The notes under the pieces: generated by a model | The model's input: only the letters and a program-made list of their open reading frames with translations | Databases searched by the model: none | What the model was told of the DNA's origin: nothing | Shown: in pieces, positions 52,394 through 63,812 of the stretch | Layout of the letters: every line of letters starts with the position of its first letter | How positions within the stretch are numbered: position 1 is the first letter of the stretch | Origin: Marinobacter sp. F4216 | GTDB lineage: Bacteria; Pseudomonadota; Gammaproteobacteria; Pseudomonadales; Oleiphilaceae | DNA: 64,000 bases | Reading direction: 5' to 3' | Assembly (NCBI RefSeq): GCF_019931195.1 | Contig: NZ_JAIOUO010000007.1 | Coordinates: 124,001-188,000 of the forward strand | Program-made: the position numbers and the translations under genes

Positions 52394-53344
52394 ATGACCC
52401 AAGCATTAGATATTCGGGGCCTGACCAAAACCTATGGTGACGGCTTTCAGGCGCTGAAAGGGATCGATCTGTCGGTTGCCGAAGGGGATTTTTTCGCGCT
52501 CCTCGGGCCAAATGGTGCCGGCAAGTCAACCACGTTGGGGATCGTCTCGTCGCTGGTCAACAAAAGCGACGGTGAGGTCAAAGTGTTTGGCTTTGATATC
52601 GATACGAATCTTTCGGAAGCCAAAATGAATCTGGGTGTTGTGCCCCAGGAGTTCAACTTTAACCAGTTTGAAAAAGTATTCGATATCGTTACCACCCAGG
52701 CTGGCTATTACGGGATTCCCCTCAGGAGGGCCTCTGAATCCGCGGAAAAATACCTGAAAAAGCTTGGCTTGTGGGATAAGCGTAATTCCCCTGCACGAAT
52801 GCTTTCCGGGGGCATGAAGCGCCGGTTGATGATTGCCCGGGCTCTGGTCCACGAACCCCGTTTGCTGATTCTTGACGAACCAACGGCAGGAGTAGACATT
52901 GAGCTCCGTCGGTCTATGTGGTCTTTTCTGGAGGAAATGAATCGTCAGGGGACCACGATCATTCTGACCACTCACTACCTCGAAGAGGCAGAGGCTCTTT
53001 GCCGTAACATCGCCATTATCGATCATGGCCGAATCCTGAAAAATACCAGCAAACGGGACTTGCTCCAGGAACTGAGCCTTGAAACCTTTGTGCTCGATAC
53101 AGAGGTAGCCCTCAACTCTCCGCCTGAACTCCCTGGTTTCGTTTGCCGTCTTGATGGTGAAGGTGCCCTGGAGGTGGATGTCGAAAAAGGGCAGGGATTG
53201 AATCAGGTGTTTGTCCAGCTGGAAGACATGGGCATTAAGGTCGTCAGTATGAGAACCAAAGCGAACCGGCTTGAAGAGCTGTTCATCCGGATGGTGGAAG
53301 AAAATGCGTCGTCCGCCAAACCGGCAGAGGGGGTAGCGGAATGA
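52394..53344 (+). CDS. ABC-2 type exporter ATPase
   Basis: 316 residues. Walker A GPNGAGKST about residue 39, signature LSGGMKRRLMIARA about 137 and Walker B LLILDEPTAGVD about 158; an additional C-terminal domain of about 90 residues follows. It drives the permease whose ATG overlaps its stop by 4 bases. An in-frame ATG at 52373 adds 7 residues. The same arrangement is found in several drug- or polymer-export systems; substrate unknown. Confidence 0.9.
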   Translation: MTQALDIRGLTKTYGDGFQALKGIDLSVAEGDFFALLGPNGAGKSTTLGIVSSLVNKSDGEVKVFGFDIDTNLSEAKMNLGVVPQEFNFNQFEKVFDIVTTQAGYYGIPLRRASESAEKYLKKLGLWDKRNSPARMLSGGMKRRLMIARALVHEPRLLILDEPTAGVDIELRRSMWSFLEEMNRQGTTIILTTHYLEEAEALCRNIAIIDHGRILKNTSKRDLLQELSLETFVLDTEVALNSPPELPGFVCRLDGEGALEVDVEKGQGLNQVFVQLEDMGIKVVSMRTKANRLEELFIRMVEENASSAKPAEGVAE

Positions 53345-54114
53345 CGAGCCGAGCCATACTAACCGCCTACTATACGATCGTTATTCGCGAGATCCGCCGG
53401 TTCACCCGAATTTGGGCCCAGACCCTGCTCCCGCCGGTCGTTACCATGACTCTCTATTTCATTATTTTCGGCAATCTGATTGGTTCCCGAATCGGTGAAA
53501 TGGGTGGTTTTGATTACATGGCGTTTATCGTCCCCGGGCTGATCATGATGGCGGTGATTACCAACTCCTATGCCAATGTGGTGTCATCGTTTTTCTCCAT
53601 GAAGTTTCAGAGAAGCATTGAGGAGTTGCTGGTATCACCGGTTCCCAATTGGGTCATTCTCGCCGGGTATGTGAGTGGCGGTATGGCCCGGGGCCTGAGT
53701 ATTGGCTTGCTCGTGACTCTGCTTTCCCTGGCCTTTACGAACCTGTCGATACACAGTCTGCCGATGATGATCGTGACAGTGGTGTTGACCTCCGCACTGT
53801 TCTCTCTGGGAGGTTTCATTAATGCCATGCTGGCCACCAAGTTCGACGATATCTCGATCGTGCCTACCTTCGTTCTGACACCGTTGACCTACCTGGGAGG
53901 CGTCTTTTACAGCATCGATTTGCTTCCGAATTTCTGGCAGGGCGTGTCTTTGTTGAACCCGATTCTATACATGGTCAATGGATTTCGATTTGGAATACTG
54001 GGGGTTTCGGACGTCAACCCCTACGTTTCATTGGGTATGATTCTCGTGTTTATCGCGGGTCTTGTGTTCGTTGCTTTGACAATGCTTGCCCGTGGCAAGG
54101 GCATTCGACACTGA
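53341..54114 (+). CDS. ABC-2 type exporter permease
   Basis: 257 residues with six hydrophobic segments and the ABC-2 motifs NLIGSRIG, MKFQRSIEELLVSPVPNW (cytoplasmic coupling region) and LTPLTYLGGVFYSIDLLP (the final extracellular motif). It is translationally coupled to the ATPase. The following queF is 14 bases away and may be cotranscribed, though no functional link is obvious. Confidence 0.9.
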   Translation: MTSRAILTAYYTIVIREIRRFTRIWAQTLLPPVVTMTLYFIIFGNLIGSRIGEMGGFDYMAFIVPGLIMMAVITNSYANVVSSFFSMKFQRSIEELLVSPVPNWVILAGYVSGGMARGLSIGLLVTLLSLAFTNLSIHSLPMMIVTVVLTSALFSLGGFINAMLATKFDDISIVPTFVLTPLTYLGGVFYSIDLLPNFWQGVSLLNPILYMVNGFRFGILGVSDVNPYVSLGMILVFIAGLVFVALTMLARGKGIRH

Positions 54115-54128
54115 TTACAGGAACCAAT

Positions 54129-54947
54129 ATGGCACTACACGATGCTCCGCTGGGCAAGGCCAGCGAATACCCCGAACGGTACGATGCCGGATTGCTGTTC
54201 CCAGTGGCCCGGGACGAAAACCGGCGTAGGCTGGGCTTGGCTGATGGGCGCTGGCCCTGGTTCGGGGAAGACCTCTGGCAGGCCTGGGAGGTGTCGTGGC
54301 TCCGGCACAGCGGTGTGCCGGCGGTAGCCTGGGCGGAGCTGCGGTTTCCCGCTGCATCGCCGGCCATCGTTGAGTCCAAGTCTCTCAAGCTTTACCTGAA
54401 TTCATTTAATCAGACGGTTTTTTCCTCCTCTGAGCAGGTGAAGGAAACCATTGCGCGGGATCTTTCCAGTGCCTGCGGCGCGGCGGTTCAGGTGGTGATG
54501 CACAGCGTGGACGTTGCCGGTGAGGCAGAGGGGCGCCCGGAAGGGTTTGAGTTAATAGATGACGAGCCTGTATCGGATGTGGTGTACGAATATTCCTCCG
54601 ACTCGCTGCAGGCGGGCGGCGACCTGGTAACGGAGCAGCTATGTTCTCATCTGCTGAAAAGTAACTGTCCGGTGACGGGGCAGCCTGATTGGGCGACGGT
54701 CCTGGTCAGCTATACGGGGCCGAAGATAGATAGGTCCGGGCTGCTGAAGTACATCGTCGGTTTCCGCCAGAAGCAGGACTTCCATGAGCATTGCGTAGAG
54801 ACGCTGTTTACTGATTTGATGGAAGCCTGTCAGCCAAGCCGGCTGACGGTTTGTGCCCGTTACACTCGTCGTGGCGGGCTGGATATTAACCCCTGGCGCA
54901 GTACCGAGCCCGACGGGGGGGCTGGTCCTCGCCTGGTACGGCAATAG
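54129..54947 (+). CDS. queF: NADPH-dependent 7-cyano-7-deazaguanine reductase QueF
   Basis: 272 residues of the long (two-fold) QueF form, which reduces preQ0 nitrile to preQ1 for queuosine in tRNA. The QueF signature VESKSLKLYLNSFN near residue 82 and the catalytic Cys in SNCPVTGQPDWATV (about 179) with the proton-donor Asp are seen. Downstream queA and tgt at 59-61 kb are later steps of the same pathway, though not in one operon. The ATG lies 14 bases after the ABC permease stop. Confidence 0.95.
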   Translation: MALHDAPLGKASEYPERYDAGLLFPVARDENRRRLGLADGRWPWFGEDLWQAWEVSWLRHSGVPAVAWAELRFPAASPAIVESKSLKLYLNSFNQTVFSSSEQVKETIARDLSSACGAAVQVVMHSVDVAGEAEGRPEGFELIDDEPVSDVVYEYSSDSLQAGGDLVTEQLCSHLLKSNCPVTGQPDWATVLVSYTGPKIDRSGLLKYIVGFRQKQDFHEHCVETLFTDLMEACQPSRLTVCARYTRRGGLDINPWRSTEPDGGAGPRLVRQ

Positions 54948-54981
54948 GGTAAAGGGCTGGCGCTGGTGGGAGGGGGCAACG

Positions 54982-56418
54982 TCAGGTTGCGTCTTCTTCC
55001 TGGCGGAGCCGGTCGGCGGCATCTTCCAGGGCTGACAGAATGGCCTTTCGTTCTTTCTCGGTGATTTTGTCAGAGTCCAGGTACATGGCAAAGCCGCTGT
55101 GTTCATGTTCGAGGAAACTGCGGTTCGGTCCCATGTCACGCCGGAAATCTACAACTTCGTAGATGGGAACGGGCTTGCCAAACCCCTTGACCGTAATTTC
55201 TCCCTTGTCCCGACACATAATGCGGTCCTTGATCAGGGAGAAAGTTTCATAGGAAACCAGGATTTCGCCGGGTTCCGCCAGGGATTCCAGTCGGCTGGCG
55301 AGGTTAACCTCCTTGCCAATGATGGTGTAGTCCATCCGGTTTTCCGCGCCAAAGTTGCCGACGGTAGTGTAGCCGGTGCTGATGCCCATGCGGATTTCCA
55401 GCGGCGTTTTGATGCCCTGGCTACGCCATTTCTGGCGCATGATCTTCATATGCTTGCGCATCTCGATGGCCATTGAGACACACGCCATGGCGTCTTCTCG
55501 TTGCCCCCGACTCGTAGGATCCCCGAAAAATACCATGATGGAGTCGCCCACGAACTTGTCGATCGTGCCGCCGTATTTCAGGGCCACCTCGGACATTTCG
55601 TTAAAGTAGTGGTTCAGAAGCTCGGTCAGCGCTTCTGGCTCCATTTCTTCCGACAGTTCGGTGAAACCTTTGATGTCCGAGAAAAATACCACCAGTTTTT
55701 TACGCTGGGTTTCAAGTCGAACGTCCCGCTCGCCGGTAAAAATGGATTGCCAGACCTGTGGTGACAGGTACTTGGACAGTTTGTGCGAGAGAGCAATGGA
55801 TTGTTCGCGCTGATTCTGTATCTGGGTTTTTGCCAGCATCAGGGCCTGGGCCTGCTGGTGGGAGTAATAGGCTGTAACACAGATATAAATGCCCGTGGCG
55901 AGGATAGAGATGATGCTGGTGATCAGGGGGGCGTGGAAACTTTCCGCCGGACCACCTGCAACTGCCAGTGCTGCTGAGGTGGTGGCTGCGAGAAAACCGG
56001 TACCCAGCATCCACTGGCGTATGCCGCCAACGATGAGGCAGCTGAACATTAGCATCAGGACAACGGACGCCGAGGGGATAGCCACGAGACCAATGCAGCC
56101 GATGAAGGCTCCACCGACCACGCAATCGAAGATCAGCATTTTTTGCCGGATGCGAGGGGATTTTCGTAAAAAGGTGCGGCGGGTCAATACATAGGCGGTG
56201 TAGGGCCAGATGAACGCCGCAACCACCAGCCACAGCTGCCATTGTTGGAAAACACCCTGCAGAACGCCCGTGATGAGCATGGCGGCCACGGCCGTGTAGG
56301 CTAGAGCCCTGCCGTTAAAATCCGGCATAGGGGGAATAACAACCGGGTGGTTATCGGAAGCTGGAGCCTTGCCGGATGAGCCGGTTGTGGCGCGTAATTC
56401 TGCCGGTACACTGAGCAT
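54982..56418 (-). CDS. Membrane class III adenylate/guanylate cyclase
   Basis: 478 residues. About six hydrophobic segments (residues 38-200) precede a short linker and a class III cyclase domain (about 230-430). VVFFSDIKGFTELSEE and FVGDSIMVFFGDP carry the metal aspartates; DKFVGDS gives the Lys and NRMDYTIIGKEVN the Asp of adenine selection, so cAMP is the expected product. It is one base downstream of the Mpo1-like gene, in an evident operon. Signals are unknown. Confidence 0.9.
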   Translation of the reverse strand: MLSVPAELRATTGSSGKAPASDNHPVVIPPMPDFNGRALAYTAVAAMLITGVLQGVFQQWQLWLVVAAFIWPYTAYVLTRRTFLRKSPRIRQKMLIFDCVVGGAFIGCIGLVAIPSASVVLMLMFSCLIVGGIRQWMLGTGFLAATTSAALAVAGGPAESFHAPLITSIISILATGIYICVTAYYSHQQAQALMLAKTQIQNQREQSIALSHKLSKYLSPQVWQSIFTGERDVRLETQRKKLVVFFSDIKGFTELSEEMEPEALTELLNHYFNEMSEVALKYGGTIDKFVGDSIMVFFGDPTSRGQREDAMACVSMAIEMRKHMKIMRQKWRSQGIKTPLEIRMGISTGYTTVGNFGAENRMDYTIIGKEVNLASRLESLAEPGEILVSYETFSLIKDRIMCRDKGEITVKGFGKPVPIYEVVDFRRDMGPNRSFLEHEHSGFAMYLDSDKITEKERKAILSALEDAADRLRQEEDAT

Positions 56419-56419
56419 G

Positions 56420-56731
56420 TTAGAAGCGGATCCTGCCGACCAGCATATCTTTGAACATCACCCAGTCGCCCATCAGGCTGTAAAAGGGATATTTAAAGGT
56501 CGCTGGTCGGTTTTTCTCAAACTTGAAGTGGCCAATCCAGGCAAAGCCGTAACCGATCACCGGCAAGCTGAGCAGCCAGACGAACTTGCCCGATAGCAGG
56601 GCCCAGGCACCGACAATCAGAACCAGGAGGCTACCGACGAAGTGCAGTCGACGGCAGGTAACGTCACTGTGTTCTTCCAGGTAGTACGGGTAGAATTCAG
56701 CAAAATTGCGAAAACTCTGGAGATCACTCAT
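56420..56731 (-). CDS. Mpo1-like (DUF962) membrane protein
   Basis: 103 residues with two hydrophobic segments and the DUF962/Mpo1 pattern: CRRLHFVGSLLVLI near residue 27 and IGHFKFEKNRPATFKYPFYSLMGDW near 66, the histidines being the likely iron ligands. Yeast Mpo1 is an Fe(II) dioxygenase shortening 2-hydroxy fatty acids. Bacterial function is not established. It is directly upstream of the adenylate cyclase gene. Confidence 0.88.
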   Translation of the reverse strand: MSDLQSFRNFAEFYPYYLEEHSDVTCRRLHFVGSLLVLIVGAWALLSGKFVWLLSLPVIGYGFAWIGHFKFEKNRPATFKYPFYSLMGDWVMFKDMLVGRIRF

Positions 56732-56881
56732 GGTGCTTTCAGGATGCTCTTATAGTTTTTTGGTTTGACCATTGTATTACTTAAAGATTAACAGCATTAA
56801 GGGTAAGCGACAATTAAGGGAATCGGCATTCATGTGTTGTCGTGTTGCTGATTTTGATCGAAAAGTAAACGGTGGAGTCAT

Positions 56882-57436
56882 ATGAATTCAGTGACCGATT
56901 TTCTCCTCAACCGATCGTCGGAACCGCGTTTGCAGGCACCGGCACCTGACCAGCATGTGCTGGACACCGCCCTGGCGTGCGCGGCCAGGGCGCCGGACCA
57001 CGCTTTGTTGCGCCCCTGGCGTTACCTGATCGTCGAGGGCGAGGGGCTTGATGCTCTCGGGGAGTTGTTTGCCCGTTCCTGTGCCGACGAGGCCGATAAC
57101 CAGAAATGGGAAAAGCTGCGTAAAGCGCCCATGCGTGCGCCAATGGTGATCGTAGGGATTGCATCTCCGAAAGTTCATCCTAAGGTTCCTGAAATAGAGC
57201 AGGTGATGTCGGCGGCGGCGAGCATGAGTTTTCTGGCTCTGGCACTGCAGGACGCCGGGTTCGGTGTGATGTGGCGGACAGGGGATGTTGCGTACAACCA
57301 ATCTGTTGCTCAGGGTCTTGGTTTGGCAGAGGGAGAATCTATCATCGGTTTTCTGTATACCGGCTCAATTGTGTCTGAGAAACCGCGGGTGCCACGTCCG
57401 GAGGTGGCTGAGTTCGTCCGCCGTTGGCCGCAATAA
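56882..57436 (+). CDS. Nitroreductase family protein (YdjA-like)
   Basis: 184 residues, short for the family and like the YdjA subgroup: flavin-binding pattern CAARAPDHALLRPWRYLIVEG near the start and FLALALQDAGFGVMWRTGD with GFLYTGSI near the end. FMN-dependent NAD(P)H reduction of nitro or quinone compounds is expected; physiological substrate unknown. GGAG precedes the ATG. Stands alone; the gap to the tRNA gene beyond holds only its promoter. Confidence 0.9.
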   Translation: MNSVTDFLLNRSSEPRLQAPAPDQHVLDTALACAARAPDHALLRPWRYLIVEGEGLDALGELFARSCADEADNQKWEKLRKAPMRAPMVIVGIASPKVHPKVPEIEQVMSAAASMSFLALALQDAGFGVMWRTGDVAYNQSVAQGLGLAEGESIIGFLYTGSIVSEKPRVPRPEVAEFVRRWPQ

Positions 57437-57627
57437 AGCATTTTTGTACTGTGGATTATGCCCAGGCTACCATCTGCTGACGGCTGGTAATGGAGTTGCT
57501 GGCCAGAGTAGTTCGCATCTTAGGTAGGTTGGCCTATTTCCGGTCATCATCTCCCTGGTGGTCGGACTGCTCTTATCCAGCCCGCTTTAATCGCCTAAAC
57601 CGGCTGGACAAATCGTCCGCCGGCCAG

Positions 57628-57655
57628 TTGCTTTCATCCGCAGGCTCAGTATAAT
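57628..57655 (+). promoter_or_regulatory. Sigma-70 promoter of tRNA-Leu
   Basis: TTGCTT (57628-57633) is followed after 16 bases by a perfect TATAAT (57650-57655), 17 bases before the tRNA 5' end. Confidence 0.7.
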
Positions 57656-57672
57656 CGCCCACACTTTCCCAT

Positions 57673-57759
57673 GGCGGCGTGGTGAAATTGGTAGACACGA
57701 CGGATTCAAAATCCGTTGGGGTAAAACCCGTGGCGGTTCGAGTCCGCCCGCCGCTACCA
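57673..57759 (+). tRNA. tRNA-Leu (anticodon CAA)
   Basis: An 87-base class II tRNA. Acceptor GGCGGCG pairs with CGCCGCT (one G-U), the D arm GTGAAATTGGTAGACAC and the long variable arm (TTGGGGTAAAACCCGT) are those of Leu, the anticodon stem ACGGA/TCCGT encloses TTCAAAA (CAA), T arm GGCGG-TTCGAGT-CCGCC, and 3' ACCA is encoded. Confidence 0.97.
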
Positions 57760-57956
57760 TCCTTTCCCTTATTTTGGTTTCTGCATCCGTTACGGCGTAG
57801 CGTCTGACATGCCTTCGGAACCTTTGTCTGTTTCCCATTGATACCTCTCTTGGCGCGATGTGACGCTTTTGCTTGCGTTGCGCGTTGTTTGAATTGATCT
57901 ATCTTAAATTGGTGTTAGCCAAGGGATTTGTCAGCAAACGTGCCAGAGGGAACACC

Positions 57957-58595
57957 ATGGGGACCAGTTTGAGATTGGCCTGCCTTTTACTTCCACTGCT
58001 TATGATCGGGTGTGGGGGATCGTCCGGCACAAGGGTTGACCGGATCGAGGCCGCGCCTACGGTCAGCAAGAGTTATGAAAAGGTGCTGGTGTTCGTGGTG
58101 AGTGCCAAGCAAACCGTCCGGGACGTGGTGGAACGCCAGATTGTCGCCGAGATGAACGAGAGCGAATTCGAGTCCGGGCGCTTCGGTATGGCCAATGCGG
58201 ATGTTCCCTGGGAAGATGCTGAACAGCTGCAAACTCTGGTTGCAGAGAGTGCCGTTGCGGGCCAGTACGATGGCGTTCTGGTGGTTTCCCTGGTGAGCAA
58301 AGACCGCGAAGCTCGTTATGTCCCTGAACAGGTGGTGTATCAGCCCATCACTACTTCGGTCGGTCCCCTCGCGTCCACAACCTACATGGATACGACCGTC
58401 GTTCCCCAGACCTATCAGGAATCCACCAGTTACGTGCTGAAATCGACCCTGTTCGACACCGAATCCACGAACCCTGTCTGGCAGATGTATTCCACAACAG
58501 TGGATCCGGAGTCGCTGGACAAAGCCGCTAAAGAATTTGGTGAAGCGGTTGTAAGTGCCTTACGGAAAACCCTGCCGAGGCCAGCTGAAGAATGA
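57957..58595 (+). CDS. Lipoprotein of unknown function (first of a pair)
   Basis: 212 residues with a signal peptide and lipobox MIGC about residue 19. The first 70 mature residues contain SYEKVLVFVVSAKQTVRDVVERQIVAEM, the style of an alpha/beta domain common in DUF4136-like envelope lipoproteins. No firm family. ATG 57957 follows GAGGGAAC. Its stop overlaps the next start by 4 bases. Confidence 0.7.
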   Translation: MGTSLRLACLLLPLLMIGCGGSSGTRVDRIEAAPTVSKSYEKVLVFVVSAKQTVRDVVERQIVAEMNESEFESGRFGMANADVPWEDAEQLQTLVAESAVAGQYDGVLVVSLVSKDREARYVPEQVVYQPITTSVGPLASTTYMDTTVVPQTYQESTSYVLKSTLFDTESTNPVWQMYSTTVDPESLDKAAKEFGEAVVSALRKTLPRPAEE

Positions 58596-59137
58596 TCAGC
58601 ATGAACAGGAGGGGGCTCTGGGTTGCAGGTGTTGCGATGGCCCTGGGTACCGGTTGTGCCACTGATGCCAACCTGAAAGCAGGCACGGATGATCCGTGTA
58701 CCACTATGAAAGGCATCATTGCGGATTTCGGCAGCGGGTTTGAGAGCTTTCGGGGCAAGCGCAATGACTTTGCGTCGCTCACGGTTTACGCTGCCAAAGA
58801 GGAATTGGTGAAAGGTCATTGTGAAATCTGGGTGTGGAACGACGGCGACAGTGCCTACGTTTGCTCTGCCAATACACCGGATGGTGAGATTGCAGCCCAG
58901 CGGTATCGCAACAGCCTGAAGACCGTGCAGCAATGCCTGGGGGATTCCTGGCAGGAAGATTCTGTTACCCGGGAGCGGGACGGGCGTTATCTTGGTGTGG
59001 CCACGGGCTTTTCCTCTGATGCTCACCCCGGACTCGCGATTTCGGTACAGAACATCGTGCCGCCAGGGTCATACCGTTCTTTGCGCAGCAACTACCTCTA
59101 CATCGGCTCCGCACAGAAAACGCCGGCACCCGATTAA
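58592..59137 (+). CDS. Lipoprotein of unknown function (second of a pair)
   Basis: 181 residues with a lipobox GTGC about residue 22. The mature part has several cysteines (CTTMKG, HCEIWV, YVCSAN, VQQCLGDSW) and no family I know. It is translationally coupled to the preceding lipoprotein through ATGA, and 88 bases separate it from queA. Confidence 0.7.
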   Translation: MISMNRRGLWVAGVAMALGTGCATDANLKAGTDDPCTTMKGIIADFGSGFESFRGKRNDFASLTVYAAKEELVKGHCEIWVWNDGDSAYVCSANTPDGEIAAQRYRNSLKTVQQCLGDSWQEDSVTRERDGRYLGVATGFSSDAHPGLAISVQNIVPPGSYRSLRSNYLYIGSAQKTPAPD

Positions 59138-59224
59138 ACGCTCTTGCGCTTTAGGCACGGGGCATTCCGTGGTAAATTCCGCACCACTTTTTAATCAACG
59201 CGGTGCCCAGACCTCGCCTTGTCT

Positions 59225-61464
<2,240 letters not shown>

Positions 61465-61496
61465 AAAATCCAGAAAAAAACCAACGGAGAATATCA

Positions 61497-61862
61497 ATGA
61501 AAGCAATGAAAACGCTCATCGCTGGCCTGATGGCCCTGGTGCCTGCACTCGCTATGGCTCAGGATCCGGCGGCTCCTCAGGGTATGGGCGCCATGGGACA
61601 GATCATCTTCTTTGCCGGCTTTATCCTGATTTTCTACTTCCTGATCTGGCGTCCCCAGTCCAAGCGTGCGAAGGAGCACAAGGCTCTGATGTCTGGCCTG
61701 AACAAGGGTGACGAAGTGGTTACCTCCGGTGGCGTAGCCGGCAAGATCACCAAGGTCACCGATGACTTCATTGTTGTTGAAGTTGCTGACAACGTCGAAA
61801 TCAAGGTTCAGAAGGTCGCCGTTGCCGCCGCTCTGCCGAAAGGCACCCTGAAGGACATCTGA
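61497..61862 (+). CDS. yajC: Preprotein translocase subunit YajC
   Basis: 121 residues, one membrane helix (about 32-53: IIFFAGFILIFYFLIWRPQS) followed by a soluble domain with KGDEVVTSGGVAGKIT. The N-terminus has a signal-like stretch longer than in E. coli YajC. It joins SecD and SecF in the SecDF-YajC complex that aids export. CGGAG precedes the ATG. Confidence 0.95.
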   Translation: MKAMKTLIAGLMALVPALAMAQDPAAPQGMGAMGQIIFFAGFILIFYFLIWRPQSKRAKEHKALMSGLNKGDEVVTSGGVAGKITKVTDDFIVVEVADNVEIKVQKVAVAAALPKGTLKDI

Positions 61863-61905
61863 GCCAGGTCCTTGCCGATAACAAGTCTAACTGGCTGAAA
61901 CACCA

Positions 61906-61923
61906 CGGCCGGCCAGCCGGCCG
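61906..61923. repeat. 18-base GC palindrome in the yajC-secD gap
   Basis: CGGCCGGC and GCCGGCCG flank a 2-base centre directly before the secD ribosome site GAAGGA (61927). It could lower coupling between yajC and secD; nothing more can be said. Confidence 0.5.
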
Positions 61924-61937
61924 GCTTGAAGGATCCC

Positions 61938-63812
61938 ATGCTGAACAAGTACCCGCTTTGGAAAAATCTGATAATCCTGATCGCCCTGGTGGTCGGGTTT
62001 ATTTATGCACTCCCCAATCTCTTTCCGGACGACTACGCCATCCAGATTACCGGTTCCCGCAGCAGCACCGAGGTGGATGCCTCGGTTCTCGAGCGAGCCG
62101 TGAAGGCGCTGGAATCTGAAGGAATTGAGGTTAAAGACAGTTCTCTCCAGGATCGGGATGCCCTGATTCGTCTGACCGGTGCGGAAGACCAGCTGCAGGC
62201 CCGGCCTGTGGTTCAGTCAGCACTGGGCGGAGATTACCTGGTCGCCCTGAATATGGCGCCTTCCACTCCCGACTGGCTGAAGAGTCTGGGTGCCGGCCCC
62301 ATGAAACTGGGTCTGGACCTGCGCGGTGGTGTTCACTTCCTACTTGAAGTGGATATGGATACGGCCGTCAATCAGCGCCTTGAGGCGATGTCGAGCCAGA
62401 TCAAGCGAGAGCTTCGTGAAGAACGCATTCGTTACCGGGGCGGTGACGTCGAAGGTCGCCGACAGATTGTTCTCAGCTTTCGCGATGAAGCCCAGCGCTC
62501 GGAAGCGTTTGATCTGATTCGCGATCGCTACAATCAGTTCCTGATGAACGAGCGTACCGTTGATGACGAACGGCAGATTGTTCTGTCCCTGTCTGAGATC
62601 GAAGTGAAATCCATCCAGGAATACGCCCTGGAGCAAAACCTCACCACCATCCGCAACCGGGTTAACGAACTGGGTGTCGCTGAGCCGCTGGTCCAGCGCC
62701 AGGGTGCCGATCGAATTATCGTTGAGCTGCCGGGTGTGCAGGATACCGCTCAGGCCAAGCGTGTTCTTGGCGCGACTGCCAACCTGGAATTCCGTCTGGA
62801 AGCACGCTCTGATGCCAACGCCAGCGAAGTGGAAGAGTTCGGTTTCCGGGACAATCTCCGTCGAACCGCTCGCCTTGAGAAAGAGGTGATCACCACCGGT
62901 AACAACGTGTCCAATGCCCAGCAGGCGTTCGACGAAAATGGTCAGCCTCAGGTCAATATCACCATGGATTCCATTGGTGGTGATCAGATGCACCGGGCAA
63001 CACGCAGCGCCGTTGGCCGCCGGATGGCCGTGCTGTTTATTGAGTTCCGTACCGAGACCGAAAACCGCATGGTTGACGGAGAAATGACGGAAGTTGATAA
63101 GCGGGTGGTCGAGAAGAGCATTATCAGCCTGGCGACCATTCAGTCGGCGCTTGGAAGCAGTTTCCGGATCACCGGTCTGGATTCCATTCCGGAAGCAGCA
63201 GAGCTGGCGCTCTTGCTGCGGGCAGGTGCGCTGGCGGCACCGATGTACTTTGTGCAGGAACGGACCATCGGCCCGAGCCTGGGTCAGAAAAACATCGATG
63301 CGGGCGTCATGTCGGTTGCACTTGGCTTTGCTCTGGTTCTGGCCTACATGCTGGTGAATTATCGCGGTTTTGGCCTGATCGCCAATGTGGCGTTGACCCT
63401 CAATCTGATGTTGCTGGTAGCTTGCATGTCGATTCTGTCGGCCACGCTCACGCTGCCCGGTATTGCCGGCATTGTTCTTACCGTGGGTATGGCGGTTGAC
63501 GCCAACGTTCTTATATTCGAGCGGATCCGTGAAGAATTGCAGGGCGGGGCCCCCCCTCAGTCGGCCATTAACGCTGGTTATTCCCGCGCCTTCGTCTCAA
63601 TCTTTGATGCGAACATCACCACCTTGCTGGTGGCCGTGATTCTGTTTGCCATGGGCTCCGGCCCGGTGAAGGGCTTCGCCGTCACTCTGTGCCTCGGTAT
63701 CCTGACGTCCATGTTCTCTGGCCTGATGGTCAGCCGGGCGATTGTGAATCTGGTATACGGTGGTCGAAAGGTCGAAAAGCTGTCGATCGGAGGAAAGCTG
63801 GCAAATGTCTGA
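61938..63812 (+). CDS. secD: Protein translocase subunit SecD
   Basis: 624 residues. One N-terminal helix, a large periplasmic region (about 40-450, with the P1 block LGLDLRGGVHFLLEVD near 118) and a final five-helix bundle with GMAVDANVLIFERIREEL (about 520-537, with the proton-path Asp) and AFVSIFDANITTLL. SecD with SecF uses the proton gradient to pull proteins out of the Sec channel. ATG 61938 follows GAAGGA. Its stop overlaps secF by 8 bases. Confidence 0.96.
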   Translation: MLNKYPLWKNLIILIALVVGFIYALPNLFPDDYAIQITGSRSSTEVDASVLERAVKALESEGIEVKDSSLQDRDALIRLTGAEDQLQARPVVQSALGGDYLVALNMAPSTPDWLKSLGAGPMKLGLDLRGGVHFLLEVDMDTAVNQRLEAMSSQIKRELREERIRYRGGDVEGRRQIVLSFRDEAQRSEAFDLIRDRYNQFLMNERTVDDERQIVLSLSEIEVKSIQEYALEQNLTTIRNRVNELGVAEPLVQRQGADRIIVELPGVQDTAQAKRVLGATANLEFRLEARSDANASEVEEFGFRDNLRRTARLEKEVITTGNNVSNAQQAFDENGQPQVNITMDSIGGDQMHRATRSAVGRRMAVLFIEFRTETENRMVDGEMTEVDKRVVEKSIISLATIQSALGSSFRITGLDSIPEAAELALLLRAGALAAPMYFVQERTIGPSLGQKNIDAGVMSVALGFALVLAYMLVNYRGFGLIANVALTLNLMLLVACMSILSATLTLPGIAGIVLTVGMAVDANVLIFERIREELQGGAPPQSAINAGYSRAFVSIFDANITTLLVAVILFAMGSGPVKGFAVTLCLGILTSMFSGLMVSRAIVNLVYGGRKVEKLSIGGKLANV

